NCBI GenBank assembly: GCA_905250115.1
Contig: CAJNOI010000127.1
Location: forward strand, 62,001-126,000
Origin: Adineta steineri
Lineage: Eukaryota > Rotifera > Eurotatoria > Adinetida > Adinetidae
DNA: 64,000 nt
Direction of reading: 5' to 3'
In this document: positions 1 to 11,917 of the stretch, one piece after another
Position numbering within the stretch: position 1 is the stretch's first letter
Layout: every line of letters starts with the position of its first letter
The notes under the pieces: generated by a model
Told to the model about the DNA's origin: nothing
What the model saw: only the letters and a program-made list of their open reading frames with translations
The model's database searches: none
Program-made: the position numbers and the translations under genes

Positions 1-9
1 GCTCAAGCC

Positions 10-2116
10 CTATCCAACTGCGGTAAAATAAAAATTTTTTGATGCGGTGCATAAATACAGTAAACGACGCAAAACTATTAAAAATAACGTAATCGACCTG
101 TACATATAAGCAGTATTAATTGTATATGGTTCATGTTCCTCCAATAGAACTAGTTCCTTTAATTGATCCTGTACCTTATCTTTCTTTTCCTTCATATATG
201 AAGAGCAAACATCGCGAAATAAGTTAATCAATTTAGCTAGCAAAGGATTGTCTATGCATGCTGCGTCTTCAGCTTTTCGCAGTTGGATCATTGTCGTACG
301 AAAACAATCGAGAATGAGTTTTTCTGTTTCATTCCATAGTTGATCAAGGTTTTCTGTTACGAATTTTTTCAAGATTGCACTAGACAGAAAATTTGGTAAT
401 TGGTCTCCAGAATATCCTTTCATTTCTTCTTCGACTTTTGAACAATATGCAGGCGAAAATAAGTCTCCTCGTTGTTTTCTTACTGTTAATCGATAGGATT
501 CAAATTTTTTATGTAAAATGTGTGTCACTGTTCCTTGCCGAGCATCATTCGAAGTCATCAGGTGGGATTTTAATATCTTTTCGACATATAAGTCAACTGT
601 TTCATTATACACGACTACACGTTCTGTAGGTGTTTGTAAATGTGGAGGTAAATTCGATAGTTGCTGTTTGACATCTTTCAACCGAGCTTGTATATCCTGT
701 CTCAATTTTGGAAACATTTCTTTCACACGATCAGAATACACAGTCGCGAGACGATCAATTAGGGACTTAATGCCAACACAATCCCATCCAGCAGCAGTTG
801 ACGCTGGATGTTCAGCGAAAAATTCTTTTTCTCTTACGTGAGCTTCCTGTAGAGAAATATTTTCCTTTGTAGTACGATTACGAACGGCAACAAAACCGAG
901 TTTTAGATGAAGTACATCATGTCTATCCATTAGCAGTTGTTGTACTAACATATCTTGATCAGTAGCTAAATCAGATTTTGTTATTACACCAATTGTTCGT
1001 TTTCCTGTTGGATCGAATTCGCGTGCTAATTTGAATGATTGAACTGTTGCAATATCCACATTAGCCGGAAAGACACATAAAATAACACTACCTTCTTGTG
1101 TAATAAATTCACGAATTAAATTTATTGTTTGTTCATAAATATCTTCAGGCTGACCAGCTATTGGATTATGTGCAATACCAGGTAAATCAACGAGTGTTAA
1201 ATCACGCACATCAGGATCTTCAACCTGTAATTCAATAATGTTTCTAACAACATTTTTATTATCACCAGCCAACTTCTTAGTTTCTTCTTCAATGTATCGT
1301 GGTATATTTAAATCTGCTTCATTCAGAATCTCTTTTTTATTCTCATGACTATCATCGTGTAAACGATAGACTCGTCTTTCATCAGATTTTCGTAATCTTA
1401 ATACTAATGGATATCTAGTAACAATGCCATTGCCTTTTGGAAGTTCGACTAATGATAAGGATTCTAATAGCGACGATTTACCACTCGATTGATCGCCAAG
1501 GGACTGTTCAAGTATTACGTTATCAAGTTTAGGGGGAGGAGGGGACAGCCAATGATGATATTTGATAACTCAGGGGAGGCGAGGGGAGGGGTCGCTCCAA
1601 TATTACGTTACATAAGAAATTTTTTTACTGTAGTGCTATGAATTATAGAACTTTGATATTATTTAGTATTATTTTTGTAATTTTTATTTATTTATTGTTT
1701 CTGTTTGGATTAGTTGATTGTGAACTACAATGTGAAAATAAATATATGTATCAAACAATTAATTTATCTTTTAACTTTACCCAATACTTCTGTAATAAGA
1801 AAAAATACTCTAAAGATTACGTTATCAAGGGAACGACGACGACATTCGGAAAAGTAATACCATAATTACCGGGTGCTAACAATGTTCGAGCTTGATCGAT
1901 TTTGTCCATAAGAGGACGAATTTTTTCGTCATATGTATTTGCAAATGTAGCCATTTGATTAAAATATGTGTCCAATGATAGTAAGCCGAGAACACGATTC
2001 GAGCAGAATTATAATTCCTAAATATGTTTGAATTGAATGCTAAAATAATAGTCGAATAACAGAATTTCTTCAAGTTCCGTCAGAGCTGACAAACCCTTAA
2101 ATAGCTCTTCTTCCAT
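10..2116 (-). CDS. dynamin-like large GTPase, 3' end outside window
   Basis: Membrane-remodelling or Mx-type GTPase of the dynamin superfamily. Reading leftward, an exon above 1835 encodes a typical dynamin start region (YFNQMATFANTYDEKI, then PNVVV). After an intron at 1504-1834 the main exon gives the P-loop GDQSSGKSS, the switch region with DLPG and the G4 motif TKSD, followed by a helical middle/stalk region. The intron is needed: splicing GTTCCC...ACAG joins NVVV to SLGDQSSGKSS in frame, whereas reading through hits stops. The last roughly 30 residues before the stop at 10-12 do not look like a dynamin effector domain, so a further intron and exon probably lie left of the window. The 5' end is weak: an ATG at 2116 begins a helical segment, but the frame leading into YFNQM has a stop near 2015, so either an exon boundary is misread or this copy is damaged. 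Confidence 0.8.
1504..1834 (-). other. long intron flanked by 7-bp direct repeats
   Basis: This 331-bp intron interrupts the dynamin-like gene just before its P-loop. Most introns in this window are 45-70 bp. CAAGGGA occurs at 1497-1503 and again at 1826-1832, and the short word ATTACGTTA occurs three times inside (near 1513, 1610 and 1817). A short G-rich purine tract lies at about 1530-1590. The flanking repeat suggests that the intron arose by insertion (introner-like), but the repeat could be chance. Confidence 0.5.
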
Positions 2117-2954
2117 ATATATATATACGGGTAGAGTTAGAAGTGCTCAAAGCTTAAGTGCAGTCTATTTCTATATATGGACCTGGTGCTCTAAGGCAGG
2201 ACATTTTCAGCTGGCTTTTTAGAGACGAATGGCATGAAAAAGATTTGATTAAAAAGGAAAAGACTATTCACGTTTAATATGAATCTTTGAAAGTTTTGTA
2301 TTCAATCATGTGACGTCAGTATGAAACCTAGAAGGCTATATATCGAACCTAACTAGCTCAACGATTTCTATAAAAAGAATGCTTCTTATGTCCCACGAAT
2401 CTCAAAAACGTTTCGTAGTAAAGTAATAGAACCACCATACATTACACAGGTTTTGTAAAATATCACCAGGTTCCCTAATTCACCTATCTTTGCTAGCAGT
2501 GAACTCTATTGGAATCTCAACTAGAGGTGCCAGTTTCTAGTTCTATGGTGTGAGTGTAGGTTGACTTTAATGGGGATCTGTCGGTGATTAGTCTCTTCTT
2601 CTACAAAACTAGACGATCGAGCGAAATAATGAATAATGTATTCTCGAGAATCTAACCAGACAGAGTGAATTCGGGGAAAGAAAATTCAGACAAAAAGAAA
2701 GAAACACTGCGATAAAGAAAAAAAAAACAAACAGAACAGAAAAATTCATCTCTATACCAAAAAGAAAAAAAAAGAAAAGGTGAGAGTGTGATGAAGAAGA
2801 GACTAGAATTACACATTATCAAGCATAATGGCCAACGCAGAAAGGTCTACTCTCAGACAGATATGATAAGTTTTGTTTTGTTATCAATAGCAATAGCAGA
2901 AAAATATTTTTATTATTACTACTAATGACAATAACTTTTCATTCGTAAGTGGAC
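2117..2954. other. no gene seen; purine-rich tract
   Basis: No open frame with coding character is visible on either strand. The stretch at 2690-2790 is strongly A/G-biased with several poly-A runs. Short ORFs here have no recognisable domain and no splice partners. Confidence 0.5.
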
Positions 2955-3085
2955 CAAACTGCGATTTGTGACGATTTCTGGCAGAAGAAATGTTTGTACT
3001 GATGGTATTACACTTTATTATATTTCTTCTTATCAAAAATCTCATCGATTGCAAACAAAACATGCACTTATATATTCGCACGTAA
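2955..3085 (-). repeat. dispersed repeat, copy 1
   Basis: The reverse complement of this stretch matches 14735-14855 over about 115 bp. Shared words include AAGAAATATA, AAAGTGTAAT and CCATC in the same order and spacing. The similarity is at DNA level and also gives similar meaningless peptides, so it is probably an old mobile-element fragment and not a gene. Confidence 0.55.
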
Positions 3086-3389
3086 GAGAGAACAGGACAA
3101 TAAGGACGAAAGCATAAGAATAAGACAAACATTGTTACATCCTCAGGTTATTTCCTTTTGCTGGTGCTAAGGTATATGAGAATGAGCCTGTTTTGCTAAT
3201 CGTTATTATCACGACTAGTTGAAAACTCTACTAAATCGATAAGTACTCGAATTCATCTTCAGTCTTCACATCTATCCACCAAAAAACAAAAAAACCATAC
3301 TTACTACTTTCTACTGAGTTATTAAATAATTTCCTACTCTTCGTACGAAAGCGATAATGATTTTTTTCTGAAAAAAGAAAATGTAACAA

Positions 3390-3715
3390 TGAGAGTCAAA
3401 AATATTCCTTCCGATATTAAGAGTGTAAGAATGATCATAGACAAGTTTTTTTCCCGGAAAAGAGTCTAAGAATGAGAATAAATAAATTTTTTTCTGGAAG
3501 GAGAATGCAGAAATGAGTGAAAAAAGATTCTTCCAACAAGAAGAATATAATTACGATGGCAGACAAGTTTCTTTTCGGGGAAGGAGTCTGTGAGGATGGG
3601 AATAAATAAGTTTTTTTTCTGGAAGGAGAATGCAGAAATGAGTAAAGAAAATTTTTTCCAACAAGGAGAATATAATTATGGTAATGGGCAAGTTTTTTCT
3701 GGGAAAAAGTATAAC
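3390..3715. repeat. tandem repeat, unit about 122-125 bp, about 2.5 copies
   Basis: The word GACAAGTTT, or a close variant, begins units at 3440, 3562 and 3687. Each unit carries in the same order GGAAGGAGAATGCAGAAATG, a poly-T patch, TTCCAACAAG and GAATATAATTA. Half-unit similarity inside each unit (AGTTTTTTTC and CTGGAAGGAG motifs) suggests an older, shorter repeat. The antisense ORF through it is repetitive with no known domain, so I do not call a gene. Confidence 0.8.
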
Positions 3716-4227
3716 AACACAAGGAATCCTTGCAGAATCTTTGTCAAATTCTCAAGGATTTAGAACGAAGGTACGAACGAGATGTCATAAGAAATACGAC
3801 TCATTTTTTAAATTTATTATACTCTTCACGTCTTATACATTTTGACATTGTTATAAAAAGCTGAATAGAACATGTAGATGAAGTTAGCAGCCGATTCGAG
3901 TTTTTCTATATAATATTCACCTGACAACTTGTGCCACCTATCGTTTGTTGTGTGCCAGATAGAACTCGACGAGCTCTATCAAACGGTATCCTTAGACTTT
4001 ATACTAACCTCATGGAACGTTTCATAGTTATCAAAAAGTCTTTTTTCTCCATGGGAACAATTTCATAAAAACTGTATTTCCTTAAATTATTCGCTCTCTC
4101 GCACTAAAATTTACAAACAAACATATATTCCTATGCATCTCGACTTGCTCTATCGATTGATATGCTCCTTTCCACCTGTCAACTAACCATTTCAATACAC
4201 TTGCATGAAAAACGTCGAAAATCACCA

Positions 4228-4327
4228 NNNNNNNNNNNNNNNNNNNNNNNNNNNNNNNNNNNNNNNNNNNNNNNNNNNNNNNNNNNNNNNNNNNNNNNNN
4301 NNNNNNNNNNNNNNNNNNNNNNNNNNN
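4228..4327. other. assembly gap (100 N)
   Basis: One hundred undetermined bases, probably a scaffolding gap of nominal size. It removes the 3' part of the adjacent glutathione transferase-like gene. Confidence 0.99.
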
Positions 4328-4738
4328 GCAAATGTATGAAAAAGTCGTGAGAAAAAAAAGATACGAAAATGCCAGAGTGCTAAAGTAGCATTAGGATTAC
4401 AGGCAATATAACAAAATCCAATTAATACAAATGGAATAATATTTTCAATGTCATTTAAATGATTACGACGAATACGTTCAACATCTGGATCAGATGTAGT
4501 TGTTTGAATTGTTTTTCTCTCATCTAGTGGAATATCTTCGGGATTTGCAAATGCCTTTTAAAAGAAAAATAGAACGTAATTATTCTTTCTTCCAGAATAA
4601 AACAATAAATACATTCTTTTCAAATCGTTGTCGACTAGTTAATGGTGACATTATCATCATTTTAAGAATTGATGCTACTGCATAAAATAAAAAATTTCGA
4701 AAAACTGCATTATCCAATGTATAATAAAGTGTCGGCAT
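4328..4738 (-). CDS. microsomal glutathione S-transferase 1-like (MAPEG), 3' end lost in gap
   Basis: MAPEG proteins are small membrane enzymes that conjugate glutathione to lipophilic substrates in the ER or outer mitochondrial membrane. Exon 1 (4738 to 4613) begins ATG and encodes a hydrophobic first helix ending SRQRFEKN. Exon 2 (4554 down to about 4363) reads AFANPEDIPLD, then DPDVERIRRNHLNDIENIIP, the family signature (V-E-R-x-R-R-x-H-x-N-D-x-E-N), then a second hydrophobic helix and LALWHFRI. The intron 4555-4612 has GT-AG ends. A likely donor follows HF at about 4362, and the final exon would lie in the N gap. Identification rests on the signature motif and the two-helix layout. Confidence 0.88.
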
Positions 4739-5468
4739 TGTTCAATAAATTTTTTTAATATTGATTTGTAACGGATGAGAGGAAAAAAACAACAAGACGT
4801 TTTTATATATATAATCAAAAGCGAATGTGATAGAAGAAAAAATAAAATACAAGCCAATAACACGTGGTCTACTATTCTGTTTTATATCAAGGTAATGTGT
4901 CTAAAGAAAGAAATTGTTTTATGTCGTACTTGATAGTACGAACGCACATGACATCGTCATTTTATTCAATATAAATTAATTTTCGATTGATAAAATGGCT
5001 TAATTATAAATTTTATAACTACAATTATTCGATTGTAGACTCATTGATAATGTTAATCATTTTAAAAATAGTATATCTTTAATATTTCACTGATCGATAT
5101 GATCACGCAAATATATTTCAACCTTGTGGATGAATAAATCCATAGGTAAATATCATCATGTGATACTAACTTTCGAAATTTGATTGTGTTCTGTAAAAAA
5201 AATCAACAAGAAAGATAGTTGATAATTAATATTTATGATAAAAATGTATTATTTAATATAAAGGTAAAAGATGAGTTGTTCTACCTTTTTTCAAATAATT
5301 CTTGATGTGAGTAATGTATGGATTAGAAAGACAATGATATCAACAGTTACTATACAATATCAAATATAAGAAAATAAAATAAGGTGTGTATTTAAAAAGA
5401 ATGAGAAATAATGTACAAGAAAGAAAACAAAGGAATTTTAAGTTGATCGTATTTTAAACAATACTAAT
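4739..5468. other. no gene seen; AT-rich
   Basis: Upstream region of the MAPEG gene. It is very AT-rich with only short random ORFs. I see no RNA gene or repeat. Confidence 0.45.
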
Positions 5469-5668
5469 TTTATGTTTCTGCTCGTACTATTACTTCTATT
5501 GATCAATGTATTAACTCATTATTATCTACTGTAGTCAATTCAATAGAACAATCATCAAGAGAAATTAATTCCCATTCATGTTCTTCTCCTCCGTATACTA
5601 TAGAATCTTTATTAGATTTTGATGATTCTTTACTTTCATACGATTATGAGATTAAAAGATATTTATGA
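5469..5668 (+). pseudogene. possible orphan coding fragment, about 66 codons
   Basis: The frame ending at the TGA near 5668 has coding-like composition (rich in Ser, Ile and Asp with the codon preference of nearby genes), reading through ...SLLDFDDSLLSYDYEIKRYL. It has no ATG and no convincing splice acceptor. It may be the last exon of a gene with distant upstream exons, or a remnant. I do not recognise the protein. Confidence 0.25.
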
Positions 5669-6791
5669 ATTATTTTCTAAATAAAAAATTCAGAATATAA
5701 TGTACAATAAGTCGTCTGTTTATGTATTAAGTTGTTTATCAAATCATATTCGTTGAGTATTATCATTATTGAATTAATCGTGGATTTCCACTTATTTTAA
5801 TTCCTTTATCATTACATCCTATTTAATACTATTTCATCTTCAATAAAAATTTATAGTATTGCTAACAACCGTTGAAAAGCGATTTTTACCTAAAATCCTG
5901 TCGTACCTTTCTCTCTTTCTCGAAAATAAAAACTCAGATCCACTACTAAGAACAAAAGTGTCATATAATAAACGTTATTTTTTCAGAAATACACTTTCAT
6001 AATTAAACTAAACAGTATTAATACAACGAGTTCACAAAAGCTTATAAGCGAAAAAACAACAAGTTTCTTCAAATGTACTGTATGCAACGGAAGAAAAGTG
6101 GGTGAAGGATTTATACAAAAGTCACATCATCAAGGAATTCAAAATTTGAGAATCCATAGTGACTTGCCACAAAATAAAAATAAAATTGTATTTTATCATC
6201 CCAGCATATTCCAAAAATACCCAAAAAAATGAACTGCCAGGTGGATTAATATTCTTTAGGAACGGAAATTTAGACACTCCTATTCTCGACATACTCGTAG
6301 ATGCACACTTATGCTAAAGTCAATGAATAAATTTCAGACACAATAACGTCAAAACAACTTTTATAGACTTTATCAATCATCAAATACTTCAAAAAAAGCA
6401 GTCACAATCTATGCAAAGTGATTAACATTAAAAGAAGCTTAGTAGAATTTGCCAACAAAATAAAGTAAGGAGTTTCGATTGCTTGGAAATTTTCAAGTAT
6501 AACCGATAACCGCAGGCAAATAGACATGTTGGTAAACTATCGTGCTTCATATTGATCGACGATATTATACGACTGTAGTTGTCATCGTATTTATTTGTGC
6601 AGGATTGTCAATAGTACTTTACGACAGTCGTAATCATATACCTAGGAAGAAATCTCAGCTATTTACAATTCGTCATCAACAAATATATGGAAGTGGATGA
6701 TTATAAAAATAGCTGTGTATACTTGCTCGTTCTACCAGTCCGGATTTAAACAAGAAAAGTAAGTTCTATCAGTGCACTGTAAAGCATTCGA
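5669..6791. other. no gene seen; upstream of ADP-ribosyltransferase
   Basis: AT-rich sequence with no supported exon. It presumably contains the promoter of the + strand gene starting at 6792, but I cannot point to a convincing TATA element. Confidence 0.4.
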
Positions 6792-8804
6792 ATGGAAGCT
6801 TCTCTCAACATGGAAACACAATCAAACATTGAAGAAAACGTAGAAAAACATGTAGTCGTGGAACTCATAAATTCTGGTGAAGGACAATATAGTATGACAG
6901 AAATTGGTCTTTTCAGAATCTCATGTGACAAGAAACTCCGACGTAAGGACAAGAAACTAATGGAAGACTTTCAGTCTTGGATACCGATGTCGGAGCAGAT
7001 TAATGAACGTCGGAATAAACAAAAGAACCCAATGATGCAAGCAGAATCTGTCAAATTTAATGCTGCTGCTGAATGCATTGAATATGTGGAGACTTGTGGT
7101 AGGAAGCGTGTCATTCTGGTACTATCAGGCTCTCATGCACAGAACAAAACACTAGTCTCACAATTCAAGCGATTACCTCAAATTGCCATGATTTATCGTC
7201 ATGCATCTCAGCAACAGTTTCATCGATGGTCAGAGAGGTGGTCTGTCGATAGTTTATTCTCTGGTCGAAACCGACTGTCAAGAAAGATTATAGGAACCCC
7301 AGCGCAAAACTTAGATGAAGCGATCCAAATGGAGCTCATCGAAATATTATTCAACGAATTTATAGTAAATCTTCCAAATCCTGAAAAAGCTAAACAAGAT
7401 TTTATTGATTTTTGCCGTTCCATTTACAAAGACGATGCAACTTATTTGAGGAAAATTGAAGACTTTGAAAACAACTATTCTAGTGATAAGGCTGTGTATT
7501 GGTATACAAAGGCTAGTTTCGTATTCTACATCGTCGGTGAAACATGCTCTAGCTTTAATTTTACTAATTACTTCAAAATTCGTTTTATTCTTCACGAACT
7601 TTACTTGGAATTGAAAAAACTACACGACGAACAGTCATCAATGTGGCCAGAGTCCTTCTTGGTAGTCTACCGAGGTAAGTATGTGACGCGAAAAGAATTA
7701 AGCCGATTGCCAAAAATGGGAGAACTGTTTATAACAAGAGGCTTCTTATCTTGCACAACTGATCACCAAATTGCAGACATCTTTTCTGGTGTGGATCGAG
7801 GGAAGAAAGATCAAGTAAATGTGATTATTTCTATGTGCATTGATCGTGAAGAAGTGACGTCGAAACCAATAGCATTTGTCAAAGAGGAAGGTGCAATGCA
7901 AAACGAAGAAGAAGTCATCCTACCGATGGGTCTTGTCTTTCGGATTGTTTCGTATGAAGAAATTGATAATGAAAATTCGGCAAGTCTTGTGAGAATTACA
8001 ATGCTTCGGAGTAAAGTAGAGCAAGAAGTTGAGAAGAAGCTCAGTGAATCTTCCGTTCTGGCATCAACAGTTGGCACATCTGCACTTGTAACTATGGCTA
8101 TGGTTCTACAATCTCTACCAAATAGCGAATATTGTGCAGAATTTAACCACTTTATGGCTAATACACCTGAATTGGTAGATTCGAATTTAACGGCTCAGCT
8201 CCAAGACATTATGCGTGGCAAGGTTCCATTTATATCGGTAAGTCAATGGATTTATTCTTCCTAGTTATATGGACGCGTATTAAATAGCTTTGATCCCTAA
8301 ACTTTAAATTTTCTAAATAATATAGCAGAATACTGATTTTTAGTTCATGAGTTGTTTCTCGTAAGTTTTCAATACAGATCTTCACATTAATGCTCAGCCC
8401 TCTTCTCAGAATAGTATGCCCCAAAAGAAGAAATATGAATCGCACTTAGTAAATTTATGTGTAGAATTAGGCATTTCGATCTGTCAATCTTTGTGATTTT
8501 TTAAAAACGTGACATGATTTGTGCATGATTCAGGGAATGGAAAAGCTTAAACAAATAGCAGAAAAAGATTGGACCACTGTTCAACCACCACAATTGGAGC
8601 CGCTAAACCTCGACGATCCGAGCGGGACGATTCCCGACGTGGTAAGAAATTTGTAGAAATCTTAACTCTAAATATTAATCGTATTCCAATTTAAAGGAAA
8701 TTGGAACAACAATACCTCCGGCCAGCAGGATACTTTCATCCGACTCCGAGGACCATCGCCACCTATGTCCTTGGTTGCATAATCTGCTGAATCGCTTCCG
8801 ATAG
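6792..8804 (+). CDS. mono-ADP-ribosyltransferase (ART family) with N-terminal extension
   Basis: Predicted NAD-dependent arginine-type ADP-ribosyltransferase. Three exons (6792-8237, 8534-8641, 8697-8804) join in phase 0 and give about 553 residues. The N-terminal roughly 190 residues are a conserved-looking domain I cannot name. The ART fold then shows the R-S-E catalytic triad: VYRG near residue 293, FLSCTTD near 320, and the ExE loop EEEVILP near 373. A helical region follows, and exons 2 and 3 add a Pro/Asp-rich tail ending LLNRFR. There is no signal peptide, so the enzyme is probably cytosolic. Two other ART genes lie in the window with different partner domains. ART families are greatly expanded in rotifers; targets are unknown. 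Confidence 0.85.
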
Positions 8805-9071
8805 GACGCGCTGTTAGATTCTCTACGACTTCAACATTCTTTATCTTGCCCTGCGTCACGTAATATATTTTTCATTCTGTTCAAATGCAAATGTTTCTTT
8901 AATTGATTATTAATAAATGTTCAAATAAAATAAGATCGGTTTCATACAATCACACATAGTAAAGAAAATATAGAACAAGAAAAATAAATAAAATAGAATT
9001 AACACTTCAATTTCTTGACTTCTTTTATCAGTGAAATATTCCCGAGTTAATGAGAACTAAGATTTGTTTCC

Positions 9072-9122
9072 CTGTGAGTGTGGGTAAAAGAGAGTAATTC
9101 ACACCGACACCTTTGTCTAAGA
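9072..9122. repeat. telomere-motif hairpin, degenerate copy
   Basis: GTGAGTGTGGGTAAAAGAG on the left pairs with TTCACACCGACACC on the right. This is a worn member of the family described at 40783-40870. Confidence 0.6.
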
Positions 9123-9298
9123 TTAGCTCCAGATAAATCGACTCGATCAAGCTTTACTTTGACAAATATTGAATCCACAAACGAACTATTACTCATATTT
9201 TCATCAGCCATAGATACAGAATCGAAATCTAATTGAACAACGCTCGAATGATCGAGATGAGTACCCAACAACGATACGCTTACAAACATGCACCCTCA

Positions 9299-9372
9299 AC
9301 AGGGTGTGGGTATGAATGTGAGCTTGCTTGAAGAATGTAAGTAAGAGCCACACCAACATCCACACCCTCAAG
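9299..9372. repeat. telomere-motif hairpin
   Basis: The left arm AGGGTGTGGGTATG and the right arm CATCCACACCCTCAAG flank a roughly 40-bp spacer. The element lies between the first ADP-ribosyltransferase and the first receptor gene. Confidence 0.75.
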
Positions 9373-9814
9373 ATAACCGATCATCCCTCAACGTCAAATT
9401 TTCCTTCATGATCGCCATTATTGATAAGGTATTATCGATAAATAAAATGCATAACAATCTATCTACATCTTACCAGATTAAAGAATGCTCGATATTTATC
9501 AATAATTCAATTTATCAATCAGAATAAAAAAGAGATAATAGTCAAAGACTCTAAACACATTCGGATATGATCGTGAGTAAACGACGAATGTTATATGAGA
9601 AGTTAAAAACTCATGACAAATTTTAACTCAACATATTGATATTCTCATGTTCTAAAGATATAGAATTGGTAAAATAGAGCATGAACTTAATTTATTTGAA
9701 ATAGCATTACTAAACATCATCAATACAGAAGAACGACAAATAAACGAACAAGTTTCAGTAGTAGTTCTTTTGCTATTCCATTGAAAAAAAACTTTGGGAT
9801 CAGTACCTGTTAAA

Positions 9815-11160
9815 GTTCATTAAATCCTGATATCTCATCGTTTAAATGCTAATTATTCTTCAAATCCCAAAGCATTTGCATATAAAGATAGATACAATCT
9901 TACAAATAACTTTGTTTTTATTTTAGACATAAAAAAACAGAAAACATCCAATTTATTGACAAAAAAATACACGTTTGACTTCTTTTCGAAATGTTTTTGA
10001 TATAAGTAAATATGCATAATATCCAACACAAAATGGAATATAACTAATAAAAGATCCTACCAGATTCAGAAAGACAGTGATCTGTGGTAAGCCAGTATTC
10101 TGTGCAACCTGGTAATATATAATAACAACTACCAGCATTGCATTACATACTATGTAAATAAAAATATCCGCAGTTACCATCAGAACAAATTGTCGATCTT
10201 TAGAATGAAAGAGTTGCTCGGAGTTTCGTGCTGTATTTCTAGTGTTCGTTGCTACAGGTGCAATGCGTCGTTGACGCACCTTTCTAATGTTTTTTGCAGT
10301 CCATATGGCAAAAATAATCATCAGCAAAGGCACTATAATTGCTTTGACAAACAATGAATAATAACCTAGGAAAACGACGTATCGACCTACTCGTGAGTAA
10401 CATATAAAATAACCAGGTGCTATTTCTTGGATATCTGTTAGGAATAATGTATGACAATGAAACAACATCCAAAATAATGTTCCACAACTGACACAAATAT
10501 AAGCTAAACGACGAGTGCTTTTTTGTCGCGTTAGAGCATTAGATGATGTGACTAAAACTCGATCGATTGAAGCTAAGATAAGATAAAATGCGCTGAGAAT
10601 ATCATTTAAATACAATATGTAATAGGAGAAACGGCACATAAACAGATTAGAGTCAGTTATATCTAATGCATAGCCAACTGATAATGTAGCGAATAATACT
10701 ATTAAAATAATGAATAAGATGTTAGCGATATTCACTGCGATCAAATAGATCGAACATGGACTTTTACGTAGATTTTTCTGAGTGAAAACAATGAGATTGA
10801 TGACACAACTGACAACACCACACACCAATAATATTGGACCACCGATTCGAAATAAATTTGTCTGTATTAATTCTAATGATGTGAGGAAACCGTCCGACGA
10901 AGACATGTTACTTTGAGAACAACTTTGATATATCTGAAAAATGTGTTTTTTACTTTGAAGCAGAACTTTGAAATGAAAGAGTAATAATAATGAATCGGAT
11001 ATAATTATTTGATTTAGTCATGTGCGAATAATCTGAAAGAAAACTAACCAAAATTCATTACGAACAAAGTACAGATATTTCTAATTATTTTAATGATAGT
11101 GTAAGGATGTTTGTCCCCTTTTGATTATTTCTTTTCATTCGGTGTATTGCTCTACTTTTT
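9815..11160. repeat. tandem duplication, copy 1 (receptor gene plus flanks)
   Basis: This matches 13185-14690 through the coding region and also outside it. The 3' flank shares the words ATCCTGATAT and AAGCATTTG in order. The 5' flank shares TCTAATTATTTTAATGA and GTATTGCTCTA. The duplicated unit is therefore about 1.35-1.5 kb and includes the promoter. Confidence 0.85.
9953..10906 (-). CDS. rhodopsin-like G-protein-coupled receptor, orphan
   Basis: A 317-residue single-exon protein with seven hydrophobic segments, probably a plasma-membrane receptor. TM1 begins near residue 17. The TM2 region has KNLRKSPCSIYLIAVN, and an extracellular Cys precedes TM3. TM3 ends LILASIDRVLVTSS, so the usual DRY is DRV. 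A long cytoplasmic loop after TM5 is basic (RKVRQRRIAP). TM7 lacks a clear NPxxY and ends with the short tail ISKTFRKEVKRVF. The N-terminus is short and without a cleavable signal, as in peptide or amine receptors; the ligand is unknown. It is very close to the receptor at 13478-14431 in length and sequence. The start follows a conserved leader (CAAAGTAACATG) present in both copies. Confidence 0.88.
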   Translation of the reverse strand: MSSSDGFLTSLELIQTNLFRIGGPILLVCGVVSCVINLIVFTQKNLRKSPCSIYLIAVNIANILFIILIVLFATLSVGYALDITDSNLFMCRFSYYILYLNDILSAFYLILASIDRVLVTSSNALTRQKSTRRLAYICVSCGTLFWMLFHCHTLFLTDIQEIAPGYFICYSRVGRYVVFLGYYSLFVKAIIVPLLMIIFAIWTAKNIRKVRQRRIAPVATNTRNTARNSEQLFHSKDRQFVLMVTADIFIYIVCNAMLVVVIIYYQVAQNTGLPQITVFLNLVGSFISYIPFCVGYYAYLLISKTFRKEVKRVFFCQ

Positions 11161-11280
11161 TTGCTTATGAGGAAATTTTAATTTGAAAACAAATGCTAAG
11201 AGATATTCAAATCGAATATGTCAAGTAATGCGGAAAAAGTAGATCTGAAAAATAAAAATTCGAAAAACAAATAAATTACC

Positions 11281-11406
11281 TCGAAAGGTTTTGTAGTGTG
11301 GGTATGGGTGACAGTGTTGGTGTGGAAAAAGAGTAGTTCATACTTATAAATCCCCGCTTACACTCACCCTCATTGATCCATCTACATTGATACCCACACC
11401 TTCAAG
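11281..11406. repeat. telomere-motif hairpin, long-spacer or double copy
   Basis: GTAGTGTGGGTATGGGTG at the left and GATACCCACACCTTCAAG at the right enclose a second inner pair (GTTGGTGTGG with TTACACTCACCCTCA). It lies just outside the upstream end of duplication copy 1. Confidence 0.7.
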
Positions 11407-11917
11407 AAATAAGCTTATCAGATTCTCTCTAATATGTCTACACCTTTCAATTGTTGTGTCTTGTATGATTAATAAACTTCGAGTAAAAAATTTCCAGATT
11501 TTTCATCCTCCGGATTTCTTGACAACATCTTCAAATCATCTATGTGTAAATTCAACATTAATTAAGCAAACTATGTTATAATAATATATCATTTCATATG
11601 GTTTATCAATCGAATAATAAGAATACCTTGAAGACAATTTTTCTTATAAACAAGTAGGTGTGATGATGACAGAGTTCGACAACTAGAGAGAGTTAGAATA
11701 TAGGTGAATAAAAGATTGATATACACATTGTCATTCTCACTTCTGAATAATATCAATAAAGCCACGTTGTTTAAATACAATAGTGAGAAAAAGAAAATGT
11801 TTATCTGTATATGATGATATCATATAAATAACAAATCTTCAAACTAGATATATAATAGCTGTATCTCTCATATTTTACTTCATTTTATTTGTCAGAAAAA
11901 GAAAGGTGGCTATTACG

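Noticed and set aside
1638-1865. 75-codon ORF with a hydrophobic start on the + strand
   Set aside because: It lies inside the dynamin-like gene's intron on the opposite strand and runs on into its exon; no domain.
3435-3722. 95-codon ORF on the - strand over the tandem repeat
   Set aside because: Its repeats mirror the DNA repeat and there is no domain, start context or splice site.
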